Shown: positions 35,847-50,139 of the stretch, in pieces
How positions within the stretch are numbered: the first letter of the stretch is position 1
Layout: every line of letters begins with the position of its first letter
Position numbers and translations under genes: made by a program
Notes under the pieces: model-generated
The model's database searches: none
Seen by the model: the letters and a program-made list of their open reading frames with translations, nothing else
What the model was told of the DNA's origin: nothing
From: Rhodococcus xishaensis
Lineage (GTDB): Bacteria; Actinomycetota; Actinomycetes; Mycobacteriales; Mycobacteriaceae
Direction of reading: 5' to 3'
Assembly (NCBI RefSeq): GCF_004011825.1
Contig: NZ_RKLO01000001.1
Coordinates: 891,575-955,574, forward strand
DNA length: 64,000 bases

Positions 35847-35866
35847 GATCAAGTTCTCGCCTGGTT

Positions 35867-38152
35867 TTAGGTTCGCGACGGAACCACCGACGCGTCGAGC
35901 GAGGCGAGCACGGCCGGCAGGGGCCGGGCGTGCACGATTCCGAGCCGTTGGGTGGCGCGGGTCAGTGCCACGTACAGATCGTTGATACCGCGCGGCGAGT
36001 CGTCGAGAATTTCCTGCGGTTCGACGACGATCACCGAATCGAACTCGAGTCCCTTGGCGTCCTTGACGGTCAGAACACTTACCGAGTCCGAACGCAGGTC
36101 GGCGAGGCGCTCGACCTGGTCGTGCTCCGCGAGAACGGCTGTCAGGCCGGGCCCGGTCTCCTCCGCGACTCGGCGTCGGACCACTTCGAGGATGCCCGAG
36201 TCGTCCACGAACTGTGCCCATGGTGCAAGTCCGGATTCGCGAACCGATCGGGGCACGGTCTGATCGGGGTCGATCTCCTCGAGTACCCGGCGTGCAAGCT
36301 CCATGATCTCGGCCGGTGTTCGGTAGTTCACAGTCAACTCGGTCAGCTTCCAGCGCTGAGCCACATAGGGTCCGAGCACGTCTTGCCACGACGAGCTGCC
36401 CGCCGGATCACCCGTCTGGGCGGTGTCGCCCACCAACGTCATCCATCGATTCGGGATGCGCCGCATGAGCATTCGCCAGGCCATCTGCGACAGCTCCTGT
36501 GCCTCGTCGACGATGACATGACCGTAGGTCCACGACCGGTCCGCCGCCGCGCGCTCGGCGGTCGTGTATTGGTGGCCGTGGTCCTGGCGCTCCGCGAGCT
36601 GGCTGGCGTCGATCAGGTCATATGCCATGAGGATCTCGGGGTCGAGTTCGTCCTCGAGATCCTGCGGTGCGGAACCGGTGAGAATGTCGAGCGCGCCCTG
36701 CGCTTCGGCGATCTGGGCCCGCCAGCGGCGCTGCGCGCGTTCGCGTTCCGCGGCGTCGTCGACTCCGAGCAACTCGGCGAGCTCGTCGAGTAGCGGTGCG
36801 TCGGCTGCGCTGAATCCGAACCCTTCTGGGCGCAGCAGAGTCGTTCGCTCGTCCTCGCTGAGATCGGGTGCGGCCGATGCGAGTCGCTCAGGGGAGCCGA
36901 ACAGATCGGCGAGGACCTGCTGGGGTGTCAGGTCGGGCCACAACGTGTCGAGCGTCCCCATGATCGACGCGTCCTCACGCATCTCGTCGCGGATGTCGGC
37001 GACGTCGTCACGGCTGAGCAGATTCCCGCTGTCGACGATGTTGGCGCCGAGCGTCGCGGCCAGCTGGTCGGCCAACGCCTCGATCGCAGCGGTGACGAAG
37101 ATCGGGCGCGCCAGGTTGTGAGGACGCCGGGATGATCGGGCGCGCCCTCGCGCCCGGGTGACGATCTTCTTGTCGAGCGTGAGCGGATAGGTGTCGAACC
37201 GAAGCTCTAGCGGTTTGCTCGGTACCTCCTGCCGATCCCGGACGGCTTTCTTCAGGACGTCGATCATCGAGAGCGACCCCTTGAGTTCGCTTGCCTCGAG
37301 CGAGTCGTCCCGCGTGGCCCGCACCCCTGGGTAGAGATCGCCGATAGTGGACAGGAGTACTCCGGTCTCTCCGAGCGACGGCAGGACCTGGCTGATGTAG
37401 TCGAGGAACGTCTCGTTGGGGCCGATGATGAGCACGCCGGACTTCTCCAACTGCTGCCGATACGTGTACAGCAGGTAGGCCGCGCGGTGTAGCGCAACCG
37501 CCGTCTTCCCGGTGCCCGGCCCGCCCTGCACGACGAGCACGCTCTTGTGGTTCGAGCGAATGATGGTGTCCTGCTCGCTTTGGATCGTTTCGACGATGTC
37601 GCGCATGTGACCCGTGCGCGCGGCCTCGAGCGCGGCCAGTAGGGCACTCTCGCCCGCGACACCGCCGGCCCCGGTGTCGCCCCCGCTCGCCTCGGCCGCA
37701 GCCAGGTCCAGATACTCGTCGTTGAGCGCGGTGACCTGCCTGCTGCGGGTGCGGATGTGTCGACGGCGGGTCACGCCGTCGGGCGCAGCCGGGGTAGCAA
37801 GATAGAACGGCCGAGCGAGGGGCGCCCGCCAGTCGAGGAGCAGCGTCTCGTAGTCGTTCGCCTCGTCGAGGATCCCGATCCGGCCGATGTAATGCGGCTC
37901 GCTGCCGCCCTCGACGTCGATCCGTCCGAAGCACAATCCGTTCTCGGCGGCGTCGTAGCGTGCGAGATCCTCGGTGTACATCCGGGTGAAGGACTCACGT
38001 TCGCTCCGCGCCTGCGGGGTGCCGCCCGACTGGAGGAGAACCTCGCTGAGCCGCTTCTTTGCATACGAGCGCAGGTGGTCGAGGCGCTCGTACAGCGTCG
38101 ACACGTATCCCTGCTCATGTTCGAGATCGGGGTGCAGACGGGCGTCGGGCAA
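35867..38152 (-). CDS. HelD/HelR-type RNA-polymerase-associated ATPase
   Basis: A 761-residue UvrD-like ATPase. The N-terminal coiled-coil (about 1-70: HEQGYVSTLYERLDHLRSYA, KKRLSEVLLQ) can enter the RNA polymerase secondary channel. Walker A is GGPGTGKTAVALHRA near residue 215 and motif II is VIVDEAQELSQMAWRML. GDTAQTGDP, VNYRTPAEIM and VTLVALTRATQRL-like sequence give the other helicase motifs. Actinobacterial HelD/HelR releases stalled or rifamycin-bound RNA polymerase from DNA; in Streptomyces and mycobacteria it gives rifampicin tolerance. A GGTGAGAAGCTCACC palindrome lies 80 bp upstream (38232-38246). Not a DNA-repair helicase despite the UvrD fold. Confidence 0.85.
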   Translation of the reverse strand: MPDARLHPDLEHEQGYVSTLYERLDHLRSYAKKRLSEVLLQSGGTPQARSERESFTRMYTEDLARYDAAENGLCFGRIDVEGGSEPHYIGRIGILDEANDYETLLLDWRAPLARPFYLATPAAPDGVTRRRHIRTRSRQVTALNDEYLDLAAAEASGGDTGAGGVAGESALLAALEAARTGHMRDIVETIQSEQDTIIRSNHKSVLVVQGGPGTGKTAVALHRAAYLLYTYRQQLEKSGVLIIGPNETFLDYISQVLPSLGETGVLLSTIGDLYPGVRATRDDSLEASELKGSLSMIDVLKKAVRDRQEVPSKPLELRFDTYPLTLDKKIVTRARGRARSSRRPHNLARPIFVTAAIEALADQLAATLGANIVDSGNLLSRDDVADIRDEMREDASIMGTLDTLWPDLTPQQVLADLFGSPERLASAAPDLSEDERTTLLRPEGFGFSAADAPLLDELAELLGVDDAAERERAQRRWRAQIAEAQGALDILTGSAPQDLEDELDPEILMAYDLIDASQLAERQDHGHQYTTAERAAADRSWTYGHVIVDEAQELSQMAWRMLMRRIPNRWMTLVGDTAQTGDPAGSSSWQDVLGPYVAQRWKLTELTVNYRTPAEIMELARRVLEEIDPDQTVPRSVRESGLAPWAQFVDDSGILEVVRRRVAEETGPGLTAVLAEHDQVERLADLRSDSVSVLTVKDAKGLEFDSVIVVEPQEILDDSPRGINDLYVALTRATQRLGIVHARPLPAVLASLDASVVPSRT

Positions 38153-38407
38153 GAGGACTCCTCACTTGGATGGGCCAGCACAAAAGTGCCCGAGAAGTTT
38201 AGTGCGTTGCGCCGTTGCGTGCAGGGTGCCTGGTGAGAAGCTCACCGGCATTCGATACGGCCGGGGGACCTGCACGGGTCAGCCGTGGATTCGCCTACCC
38301 CTCTCGGGCAACGTCGAGCGCCTTCTCGGCGCGCAACCGTGCGGGTTGGCGGTGTCGCATCGACCACGCGAACGAGAGCGCAGACTGCGGTGCAATACTG
38401 ACGCGCG

Positions 38408-39022
38408 ATGACGAGCCGTAAGATCGACCGCCGGGTGTGGATGGCGTTTCTCACGCTCGGTCTCGTCAGCGCATGTTCCGCGGCGGAAGCGGTCAACCAA
38501 TACTCCGATGCATCCACGGCGGTCTTCTCGAGGAATGGCATTACCGGTCCGCGGGAACTGCCTGAGGTACCTGAGCTCACCGCCTCGACGATGCCGGGTG
38601 CGAGATTCACGCTCGACGGGCTGTGGTCCGGAACGGCGGTCACCAACGATCCAGCGGATCTGTCGTGTGGCTACGACACCAGCGACAAGATGTGGACGTA
38701 CAGCGTCACGACTGAGGTGGCGAAAGAGTTCTCCGGTGTCGACAACTATCCGACCGAAGACTTCTACCACCTCTCCGTGCTCCTCCTCGATGATCCGCAG
38801 TTCGAAGGCGCGGTCGAGTGGACCGCGCAGATCGTAGTGGCCTTCGCGGATTCGACTGGCACGTATGTCCAGATGCCGGCACCTGACCCGGACAGCATCG
38901 TCGCTTACGCCAACGATGACAGATCCACGGTGGCGTTTTCGATGATCAATGCGTCAGAGGGCGATCGAGGTAGAGGATCGCCGACTACCGTGGTCGGCAC
39001 GATCACCTGCCCCACACAGTGA
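38408..39022 (+). CDS. Putative lipoprotein of unknown function
   Basis: A 204-residue secreted protein. The N-terminus MTSRKIDRRVWMAFLTLGLV ends in the lipobox SAC, so Cys23 should be lipidated and the protein anchored to the outer face of the membrane. The rest has no domain I recognise; two Cys (CGYD and the C-terminal ITCPTQ) may form a disulfide. It is transcribed away from the HelD/HelR gene and stands alone. Confidence 0.7.
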   Translation: MTSRKIDRRVWMAFLTLGLVSACSAAEAVNQYSDASTAVFSRNGITGPRELPEVPELTASTMPGARFTLDGLWSGTAVTNDPADLSCGYDTSDKMWTYSVTTEVAKEFSGVDNYPTEDFYHLSVLLLDDPQFEGAVEWTAQIVVAFADSTGTYVQMPAPDPDSIVAYANDDRSTVAFSMINASEGDRGRGSPTTVVGTITCPTQ

Positions 39023-39082
39023 TTGGCAGTACATTCCGACAGCCCGACGAGGCGCTCGGCTCGGGGTTCGGCTTAGGTGCCG

Positions 39083-39775
39083 TCACCAGCCTCGCTCACG
39101 CCATTCGGCGAGGTGCGGACGTTCGGCACCGAGGGTGGAGTCCTTACCGTGGCCGGGGTAGAAGGCCGTGTCGTCGGGGAAGCGGGCGAACAACTTGCCC
39201 TCGACGTCGTTCATCAGTGACGTGAAGTGCTCGGCATCGGGGGTCTTGCCGACGCCGCCGGGGAACAGCGAGTCGCCGGTGAACAGGTGGACACGTCCGT
39301 TCTCGTCCTGCTCCTTGAGCGCGAGTGTGATGCCACCGGGGGTGTGTCCACTCAGATGGATCACCTCGAGCAGGAGATTGCCCACGGTCACCGTGTCTCC
39401 GCCCTCGAGGCTGCGCGTCGGCGGGACCGACAGGATTGCCGAGTCCAGCGGATGCGCGGCGGTGGGTACGCCCGTCTTCTCGGCGACTTCGGCGAGTGCG
39501 AACCAATGGTCGTGGTGCTGGTGGGTCGTGATGATCAGTTCGAGCTGGGGGGCCTGCTCTTCGACGAGTTGCAGGATGCGGGTGGCGTCGTTCGCGGCGT
39601 CGACGAGCACCGACCTGCCTGTCTCGGAACACGTGATCAGGTACGTATTGTTGTCCATAGGGCCGACGGACATCTTGATGATCGTGGCGCCGGGAACGGT
39701 CCGCCGTTGCGCCGCGTCACTGTCGGAGAGGTCGCCGGTGTAGTCGTCGTCGATGGTGATGCGCTGCTGCTCCAT
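39083..39775 (-). CDS. MBL-fold hydrolase (glyoxalase II-like)
   Basis: A 230-residue metallo-beta-lactamase-fold hydrolase with the dinuclear site motif THQHHDHW (HxHxDH), LSGHTPGG with the third-shell His, GDSLFPGGVGKT and a late PGHGKDST. These fit glyoxalase II or related thioesterases. It corresponds in position to Rv1637c and is divergent from uvrA. Start MEQQRITIDDD. Confidence 0.88.
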   Translation of the reverse strand: MEQQRITIDDDYTGDLSDSDAAQRRTVPGATIIKMSVGPMDNNTYLITCSETGRSVLVDAANDATRILQLVEEQAPQLELIITTHQHHDHWFALAEVAEKTGVPTAAHPLDSAILSVPPTRSLEGGDTVTVGNLLLEVIHLSGHTPGGITLALKEQDENGRVHLFTGDSLFPGGVGKTPDAEHFTSLMNDVEGKLFARFPDDTAFYPGHGKDSTLGAERPHLAEWRERGW

Positions 39776-39852
39776 GATCGGCAGGCTACCGTCGATTCGT
39801 GGTGCCGACGGTCACGGCCGCCGATCCTCGCGAGGTCTGCTGGTAGGCGAGT

Positions 39853-39875
39853 TTGTCGGTGCCCGCGCCTACGAT
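39853..39875 (+). promoter_or_regulatory. PafBC-type damage promoter of uvrA
   Basis: TTGTCGGTG-N8-TACGAT is a perfect match to the RecA-NDp consensus TTGTCRGTG-N8-TAnnnT. Transcription would start near 39882, about 46 nt before the GTG start at 39928. Confidence 0.8.
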
Positions 39876-39927
39876 GGCTGCGCTCGGTCGACTGTCCGGG
39901 CGATGGCCGAACCGAGAAGGGAACAGT

Positions 39928-42885
<2,958 letters not shown>

Positions 42886-42920
42886 CGCGGCCAGGCCGGC
42901 AACGAGCCGGGGTGGCCAAC

Positions 42921-43298
42921 TCAGTACACGGGTCCGGTGTACTTCTCGCCGGGACCCTTGCCGGGCTCGTCCGGATGTGCGGACGTCTCGCGGAACGCGC
43001 GCTGCAGGGCCTGCAGTCCTTCCCGGATCGGCCCGGCGTGCGGGCCGAGATACTCCACGGACGCGGTGACGAGGCCGGCGAGCGCGGTGATCAGCCGCCG
43101 TGCCTCGTCGAGGTCGAGGTGGGGGCTGTTGGCGGGTTCGGGATCGGACAGGCCCAGCTTCTCGGCAGCCGAACTCATGAGCATGACGGCGGCGCGACTG
43201 ATGACCTCGATGGCAGGAACGTCGGCGAGATCCCGCACGTCGGCGAGGTCGGCGTCGGCGTGCGATGCGGATTCGATCGGGTCTGGGTTCTGCGTCAT
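42921..43298 (-). CDS. DUF1844 domain protein
   Basis: A 125-residue protein. After an acidic start, residues 28-105 match DUF1844: [37 protein letters not shown] and [17 protein letters not shown]. The family is helical, widespread in actinobacteria next to infC, and without known function. It is convergent with uvrA and divergent from the infC leader. Confidence 0.85.
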   Translation of the reverse strand: MTQNPDPIESASHADADLADVRDLADVPAIEVISRAAVMLMSSAAEKLGLSDPEPANSPHLDLDEARRLITALAGLVTASVEYLGPHAGPIREGLQALQRAFRETSAHPDEPGKGPGEKYTGPVY

Positions 43299-43382
43299 GC
43301 TGCCAGGATTGCACCGCTATATTCCGTGGAAGCGGCCGGGTGGCGAGGGCGGCGGCGATTCGATGGACCGGCCGACAAATGT

Positions 43383-43388
43383 TAGGCT
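43383..43388 (+). promoter_or_regulatory. -10 element of the infC operon
   Basis: TAGGCT fits an actinobacterial -10 and would start transcription near 43395, giving a leader of about 290 nt before infC. Confidence 0.4.
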
Positions 43389-43394
43389 GTACGT

Positions 43395-43684
43395 CACGAC
43401 CGCCCTGGACTCTGGCCAGGGCAGCAAAGTGGAGTCCGACTCCCACCTCTGCGCGGCACCGGATGGTGCAGTTCAGTGGTCCGGTCGCCACCAGGACGTT
43501 ACTCCGGGTGGCTCCTTCGAATGAAGGGGTGGCAGGTCCGAACCTGGGATCTGGCATCGCACCGGTCGACATCGGGCCCCGCACGGTGAGTTCTCACCGA
43601 CGCGGGGCTTTCTTGTTGGGGATGCGGGCGCACGGGCTGCGGCGCGGTCACAAATGGACTGCACCGCACTACCTAGGAGGCCCC
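43395..43684 (+). promoter_or_regulatory. infC leader with internal terminator (attenuator)
   Basis: The leader holds GC-rich repeats such as GCCCTGGACTCTGGCCAGGGC near 43405 (a strong stem with GCCCTGG and CCAGGGC arms). At 43576-43608 lies a near-perfect hairpin (GCCCCGC-A-CGGTGA, loop GTTC, complement) followed by TTTCTTGTT. An intrinsic terminator 77 bases before the infC start codon suggests attenuation, as in the L20- or IF3-controlled leaders of other bacteria. No conserved Rfam motif was recognised by eye. Confidence 0.6.
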
Positions 43685-44290
<606 letters not shown>

Positions 44291-44342
44291 CCCGATCACC
44301 CCACGCAAGACCGAATACGCAACACACAAGAACTGAGGACCC

Positions 44343-44537
44343 ATGCCTAAGTCGAAGACCCACAGCGGCACCGCGAAGCGATTCAAGGTGTCCGGTAGTG
44401 GAAAGATCCTGCGCCAGAAGGCCGGACGTCGCCACCTTCTCGAGCACAAGAGCTCGCGCGTGACTCGCCGCCTCGACGGCAAGACCGTCGTCAGCGACCA
44501 GGACGTTCCACGCGTCAAGCGTCTGCTCGGAATCTGA
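44343..44537 (+). CDS. rpmI: 50S ribosomal protein L35
   Basis: 64 residues, [20 protein letters not shown] then [20 protein letters not shown] and ending VKRLLGI; a complete, typical L35. Second gene of the infC-rpmI-rplT operon, 52 bp after infC, with GAGGA before the ATG. Confidence 0.96.
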   Translation: MPKSKTHSGTAKRFKVSGSGKILRQKAGRRHLLEHKSSRVTRRLDGKTVVSDQDVPRVKRLLGI

Positions 44538-44601
44538 GCTCTTCCCCTCCTTGACCGCAAGGGGCGCGTCCGTCGCCCCGACAGATTGACAGGATTTTGC
44601 A

Positions 44602-44991
44602 GTGGCACGCGTAAAGAGGGCGGTTAACGCCCAGAAGAAGCGTCGTTCGATTCTCGAGGCCTCGAGCGGCTACCGGGGACAGCGTTCGCGCCTGTACCGC
44701 AAGGCCAAGGAGCAGCAGCTCCACTCGATGACCTACGCCTACCGGGACCGTCGTCAGCGCAAGGGCGACTTCCGCAAGCTGTGGATCGCTCGCATCAACG
44801 CCGCAGCTCGCGCCAACGACATCACCTACAACCGCTTCATCCAGGGCCTCAAGGCTGCGGGTGTCGAGGTTGACCGCAAGATCCTTGCCGAACTGGCGGT
44901 CTCCGACGCCGAGGCGTTCGCCGGCCTGGTGGCGGTCGCGAAGGCAGCTCTGCCGGCCGACGTCAACGCCCCCGCCGGGGAAGCAGCCTGA
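44602..44991 (+). CDS. rplT: 50S ribosomal protein L20
   Basis: 129 residues, with the L20 hallmarks [36 protein letters not shown] and [20 protein letters not shown]. The start codon is GTG in the frame chosen (product MARVKR). L20 is a known translational or attenuation regulator of this operon in other bacteria. The C-terminus is slightly extended ([11 protein letters not shown]). Confidence 0.96.
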   Translation: MARVKRAVNAQKKRRSILEASSGYRGQRSRLYRKAKEQQLHSMTYAYRDRRQRKGDFRKLWIARINAAARANDITYNRFIQGLKAAGVEVDRKILAELAVSDAEAFAGLVAVAKAALPADVNAPAGEAA

Positions 44992-45014
44992 GTGAGCAGT
45001 TCCGGATTCGACCC

Positions 45015-45815
45015 GTGGACCCGTTCACCGAGCGGACTCCACGGGTCGTTTCTGCTGGCAAGCTCCTGCGTGGCCCGGAGCGCAGGAAGGCGGGGCGATT
45101 CCTCGCCGAAGGGGAGAACTCCGTCCTCGAGGCGCTCGCCTCCACAACGGTGCATGAGGTGTTCTTCACTGAGTCCGCGGCCGGTCGGTACCAGGAGCTG
45201 ATCCGTACTGCGCGCAGCGCAGGGATCGCGACGTCGCTCGTCACCGAGCGCGCGATCCGGTCGATGAGCGACACTGTCACCCCGCCGGGGGTCGTTGCTG
45301 TGTGCGACCTGCTGGACGTTCCGCTCGAGCGGGCGCTCACCCCGGACGCGCGCCTCCTGGCCGTGCCTGTCGCGATCGCCGAACCGGGCAACGCTGGGAC
45401 GGTGATCCGGGTAGCCGACGCTGTCGGCGCCGATGGGGCCATACTCGCTGGTGACAGCGTCGACCCCCACAACGGCAAGTGCGTGCGGTCCTCTGCCGGA
45501 AGCCTCTTCCACCTCCCGATCGTGCGTGAGCGCGACACCGGCGCCGTCCTCGATGCGTTGACGGATTCTGGGATCCAGATCCTCGCGACGGCCGCGGACG
45601 GCGAGGTGAGCCTCGACGACGCCGACAACCTGCTTGCCGCCCCCACTGCGTGGCTGTTCGGGAACGAGGCCCACGGTCTCGATGCAGCGGTGGCGGCGCG
45701 GGCCGATCACAGGGTGCGGATCCCGATCCGGGGCCGCGCCGAAAGCTTCAACCTGGCGACCGCGGCGTCCATCTGCCTGTATGCCAGCGCCCGCGTCCAG
45801 CACCGACGCTCGTGA
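45015..45815 (+). CDS. SpoU/TrmH-family RNA 2'-O-methyltransferase
   Basis: A 266-residue SPOUT methyltransferase with an N-terminal L30e-like substrate-binding domain (AGRFLAEGENSVLEALAS) and a knotted catalytic domain: NAGTVIRVADAVGADGAIL (motif 1), WLFGNEAHGLD (motif 2) and IPIRGRAESFNLATAASICLY (motif 3). It methylates 2'-OH of rRNA or tRNA; the syntenic mycobacterial gene is called tsnR, but resistance to thiostrepton is not implied. It follows rplT by 23 bp, GTG start. Confidence 0.9.
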   Translation: MDPFTERTPRVVSAGKLLRGPERRKAGRFLAEGENSVLEALASTTVHEVFFTESAAGRYQELIRTARSAGIATSLVTERAIRSMSDTVTPPGVVAVCDLLDVPLERALTPDARLLAVPVAIAEPGNAGTVIRVADAVGADGAILAGDSVDPHNGKCVRSSAGSLFHLPIVRERDTGAVLDALTDSGIQILATAADGEVSLDDADNLLAAPTAWLFGNEAHGLDAAVAARADHRVRIPIRGRAESFNLATAASICLYASARVQHRRS

Positions 45816-45928
45816 CGGGGTCCGTCGAGCGTGGTCGAATCGTCGCCAGCCGATCGCCTAGGATTCGAGTGTTGTGCCCCGTGCGGTAGTGCATCGGTAG
45901 CTAGTCGAACAGATCGCGAGATAGATGA

Positions 45929-47014
<1,086 letters not shown>

Positions 47015-47079
47015 GCGTGGAGCCTGCCGAGCAGACCCCGACCTGAGTCCCGACTCACGAGCGAGAGAGCTGAGTAGAC

Positions 47080-49569
47080 GTGCGAGTAGCGCAATCGTGG
47101 TTGACCGAGATCCTGCAGCGGGCGACGCCCGACTGGCAGGTGACCGCTGACGAACTCGACGCCGGGTTCGTCCGTGTCGGGCTGGAGGTCGAGGAAGTCG
47201 ATCCGCTCGAGCCCGTGACCGGGAGCCTGGTCGTCGGTCAGGTCGTCGAGATCACCGAGCTCACCGAGTTCAAGAAGCCCATCCGCTTCTGCAAGGTGGA
47301 TGTCGGCGCCGGCGCGCCGCAGGAGATCGTGTGCGGCGCCCGGAACTTCGCCGAGGGTGATCTCGTCGTCGTCGCTCTGCCGGGCTCGGTGCTGCCGGGC
47401 GGTTTCGCCATCTCGTCCCGCAAGACGTACGGCAAGGTCTCCAACGGCATGATCTGCTCGGTGGCGGAGCTGGGCATCGGCAAGGACCACTCGGGCATCC
47501 TCGTCCTCGAGCCGGATACTGCCGACCCGGGGACTGATGCCAACGAGGTGTTGGGACTCGACGACACCGTGATCGAACTCAACATCACGCCCGACCGTGG
47601 CTACTGCTTCTCGGTGCGCGGCCTGACCCGGGAGCTCGCCTGCGGATTCGATCTCGAGTTCACGGACCCGGCCGCAGTGCCGGCATTGCCGTCCGACGGC
47701 GGTGAGGCGTGGCCAGTCCAGCTCGTACCGGAGTCCAAGGCGAGTCGCTTCACAGTGCGCAGGATCACTGGCATCGATCCGAAAGCAGTCAGCCCGTGGT
47801 GGCTGCAGCGGCGCCTGCTGATGTCCGGTGTGCGCCCGATCTCGCCCGCCGTCGACGTGACGAACTACGTCCTACTCGAGCTCGGCCAACCGCTGCACGC
47901 GTTCGACGCGGCCAAGGTGCAGGGCGGACTCGTGGTGCGTCGTGCGAAGGCGGGGGAGAAGCTGACCACGCTCGACGAGATCGAACGTGCCCTCGATCCC
48001 GAGGACGTCGTCATCGCTGACGACTCCGGGGTCATCTCGCTGGCCGGCGTCATGGGTGGTGCCGCCACCGAGGTCCACGACGGGACCACCGACATCCTCC
48101 TCGAGTCGGCCACGTGGGATCCGCTCGCGGTCTTCAAGACGTCGCGACGCCACAAGCTGATCAGTGAGGCCAGCAAGCGGTACGAGCGTGTCGTCGATCC
48201 CGAGATCGCCGTGCCGGCGCTGGACCGTGCCGCCGCTCTGATCGTCGAGATCGCCGGCGGCACGATCGAACCCGTCCTCACCGATGTCGGCGCCGTTGCG
48301 CCCTCTGGGCAGATCCGGATGGACATCGACCTGCCGGACCGGGTCGCCGGCGTGGCGTACCCGAACGGGACCGCGGCACGGCGCCTTACGCAGATCGGCT
48401 GCACGGTCGAGGTCGGTGTCAGCGAAACCGGGCACGGCCAGCTGGTCGTGACGCCGCCGTCGTGGCGCCCCGACCTGGTGCAGCCCGCCGATCTGGTCGA
48501 GGAAGTGCTGCGGCTCGAAGGTCTCGAGCAGATCCCCTCCGTGCTTCCTCACGCCCCGGCCGGCCGTGGCCTGACCCCGCAGCAGCGCCGTCGCCGCGCT
48601 GTCGGACGGATGCTGGCCGCCTCGGGCTACGTCGAGGTTCCGCCGCCGGTGTTCCTGCCACACGCCGTGTTCGACACGTGGGGTCTCGACGCCGAGGACC
48701 CGCGTCGTACCACCACCAAGGTGCTCAACCCACTCGAGTCGGATCGGCCGGAGCTGGCGACGACTTTGCTTCCCGGCATGTTGGAAGTACTGGCGCGCAA
48801 CGCCTCTCGTGGTCAGCGAGACCTGTCGCTGTACGGCATCGCGCAGGTGGTGCTGCCGGGTCCGGACACCAAACCGGTCGAGGTGCTGCCGGTGGATCGT
48901 CGTCCGTCCGAGGAGCAGATCGCCGAGCTGCTCAGGTCGCTGCCGGCACAGCCGCTGCACGTCGCCATCGTCCTGTCCGGCCGGCGCGAGCCGTCCGGGC
49001 CCTGGGGGCCGGGACGTCCGGCTGACACGACCGACGCCTTCGCCGCGGTCCGGACGATCGCTGCTGCTGCCGGCGTCACGCTCGAATTGCGGGCGGCGCA
49101 GTACCTGCCGTGGCACCCGGGCCGGTGCGCGGAGGTCGTGTTCGACGGCACCGTCGTCGGACACGCCGGTGAACTCCATCCAGCGGTGCTCGAGCGTTCC
49201 GGTCTGCCAGCACGCTCGTGTGCGGTCGAGATCGACCTCGATGCCCTACCCGTCGTCGAAGGCCTTCCCGCCCCACAGATTTCGCCGTTCCCGGCGGTCC
49301 TGCAGGACGTCGCCGTGGTTGTCGACAGCTCGGTGCCGTCGGCCGCGGTCGAGGCGGCGTTGCGAAGCGGTGGCGGTGAACTCCTCGAGGACATCCGCCT
49401 GTTTGACGTGTTCGAGGGCGAGCAGGTCGGCGAGGGGCGCAAGTCGCTTGCCTTCGCGCTGCGGTTCCGTGGTGCCGACCGCACGCTGACAGAGGACGAG
49501 GCGAGTGCCGCCCGTGACGCCGCAGTGGCCGCAGCGGCGGACGCCGTCGGGGCCGTCCTGCGTGGATAG
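47080..49569 (+). CDS. pheT: Phenylalanine-tRNA ligase, beta subunit
   Basis: 829 residues with the full bacterial domain set: EMAP/OB-type tRNA-binding domain (about 40-150, VGQVVEITE), B3/4 editing domain (about 210-390), B5 domain (about 400-480), catalytic-like core and the C-terminal FDX-ACB anticodon domain ([13 protein letters not shown] to the end). It holds the editing site against Tyr-tRNA-Phe. GTG start 66 bp after pheS. Confidence 0.96.
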   Translation: MRVAQSWLTEILQRATPDWQVTADELDAGFVRVGLEVEEVDPLEPVTGSLVVGQVVEITELTEFKKPIRFCKVDVGAGAPQEIVCGARNFAEGDLVVVALPGSVLPGGFAISSRKTYGKVSNGMICSVAELGIGKDHSGILVLEPDTADPGTDANEVLGLDDTVIELNITPDRGYCFSVRGLTRELACGFDLEFTDPAAVPALPSDGGEAWPVQLVPESKASRFTVRRITGIDPKAVSPWWLQRRLLMSGVRPISPAVDVTNYVLLELGQPLHAFDAAKVQGGLVVRRAKAGEKLTTLDEIERALDPEDVVIADDSGVISLAGVMGGAATEVHDGTTDILLESATWDPLAVFKTSRRHKLISEASKRYERVVDPEIAVPALDRAAALIVEIAGGTIEPVLTDVGAVAPSGQIRMDIDLPDRVAGVAYPNGTAARRLTQIGCTVEVGVSETGHGQLVVTPPSWRPDLVQPADLVEEVLRLEGLEQIPSVLPHAPAGRGLTPQQRRRRAVGRMLAASGYVEVPPPVFLPHAVFDTWGLDAEDPRRTTTKVLNPLESDRPELATTLLPGMLEVLARNASRGQRDLSLYGIAQVVLPGPDTKPVEVLPVDRRPSEEQIAELLRSLPAQPLHVAIVLSGRREPSGPWGPGRPADTTDAFAAVRTIAAAAGVTLELRAAQYLPWHPGRCAEVVFDGTVVGHAGELHPAVLERSGLPARSCAVEIDLDALPVVEGLPAPQISPFPAVLQDVAVVVDSSVPSAAVEAALRSGGGELLEDIRLFDVFEGEQVGEGRKSLAFALRFRGADRTLTEDEASAARDAAVAAAADAVGAVLRG

Positions 49570-49645
49570 TCCGCGACACGGGTCGTGATGAGCCGATGAG
49601 GCGCTCTTCTCGGTAGCCTGGAAGGCGTACCGGGAGGAGTCTCTC

Positions 49646-50110
49646 ATGGTCGAAACGGGAAGTGGATCGGGCGACGTGCTTGCGCGGTTGCGCCAGCTCT
49701 CCGATGCGGACCTGCTGGCAATAGTGCTGGTGACGACGGCCGAGCGTCCGGGTCTGTCGCCGGTACACGCGGCCGCCGCCGCCCTGTCGGCGAGCGGGCT
49801 CGGCCCCGACTACCCGCCGGACCCGACGCGGCCGGCCGTACCCCCCGAAATTCCGCCGCCGCTGACGACGGCGAGCGGTACGGTGCCCGGCTCCGGCCAC
49901 ACCGCCCCCGACTACACCGATGGCGGCGTCCCGACCTTCGAGCGGGTTCGAGACCGTATCGAGGAACGCTTCGGGACCGCCCTCGGCTCGGAGGAACTCG
50001 AACGGGGCAGTCGGGCCGGGCGGGACGTCGAGGAGAAGTGGCAGGCGCGGGAGAAGGCCGCCCATGACAAGCTCGACGAGATCCGCCGGTCGATGAAGGA
50101 CGAGCACTAG
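49646..50110 (+). CDS. Small protein of unknown function
   Basis: 154 residues without a recognised domain. Residues 1-50 are helical (DVLARLRQLSDADLLAIVLV), the middle is Pro/Thr-rich (PDPTRPAVPPEIPPPLTTAS), and the last 50 residues form a charged helix (RDVEEKWQAREKAAHDKLDE). It has good coding character and a clear GGAGGAG before the ATG. It is convergent with the acyl-CoA dehydrogenase and follows pheT by 76 bp. Confidence 0.6.
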   Translation: MVETGSGSGDVLARLRQLSDADLLAIVLVTTAERPGLSPVHAAAAALSASGLGPDYPPDPTRPAVPPEIPPPLTTASGTVPGSGHTAPDYTDGGVPTFERVRDRIEERFGTALGSEELERGSRAGRDVEEKWQAREKAAHDKLDEIRRSMKDEH

Positions 50111-50139
50111 GCCGCCCAACCGTCAGTGCCGTTCGAGGC

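Noticed and set aside
39853-39927. Upstream ATG for uvrA
   Set aside because: It lies inside the -35-like element of the damage promoter, and the GTG at 39928 has a ribosome site and the family N-terminus.
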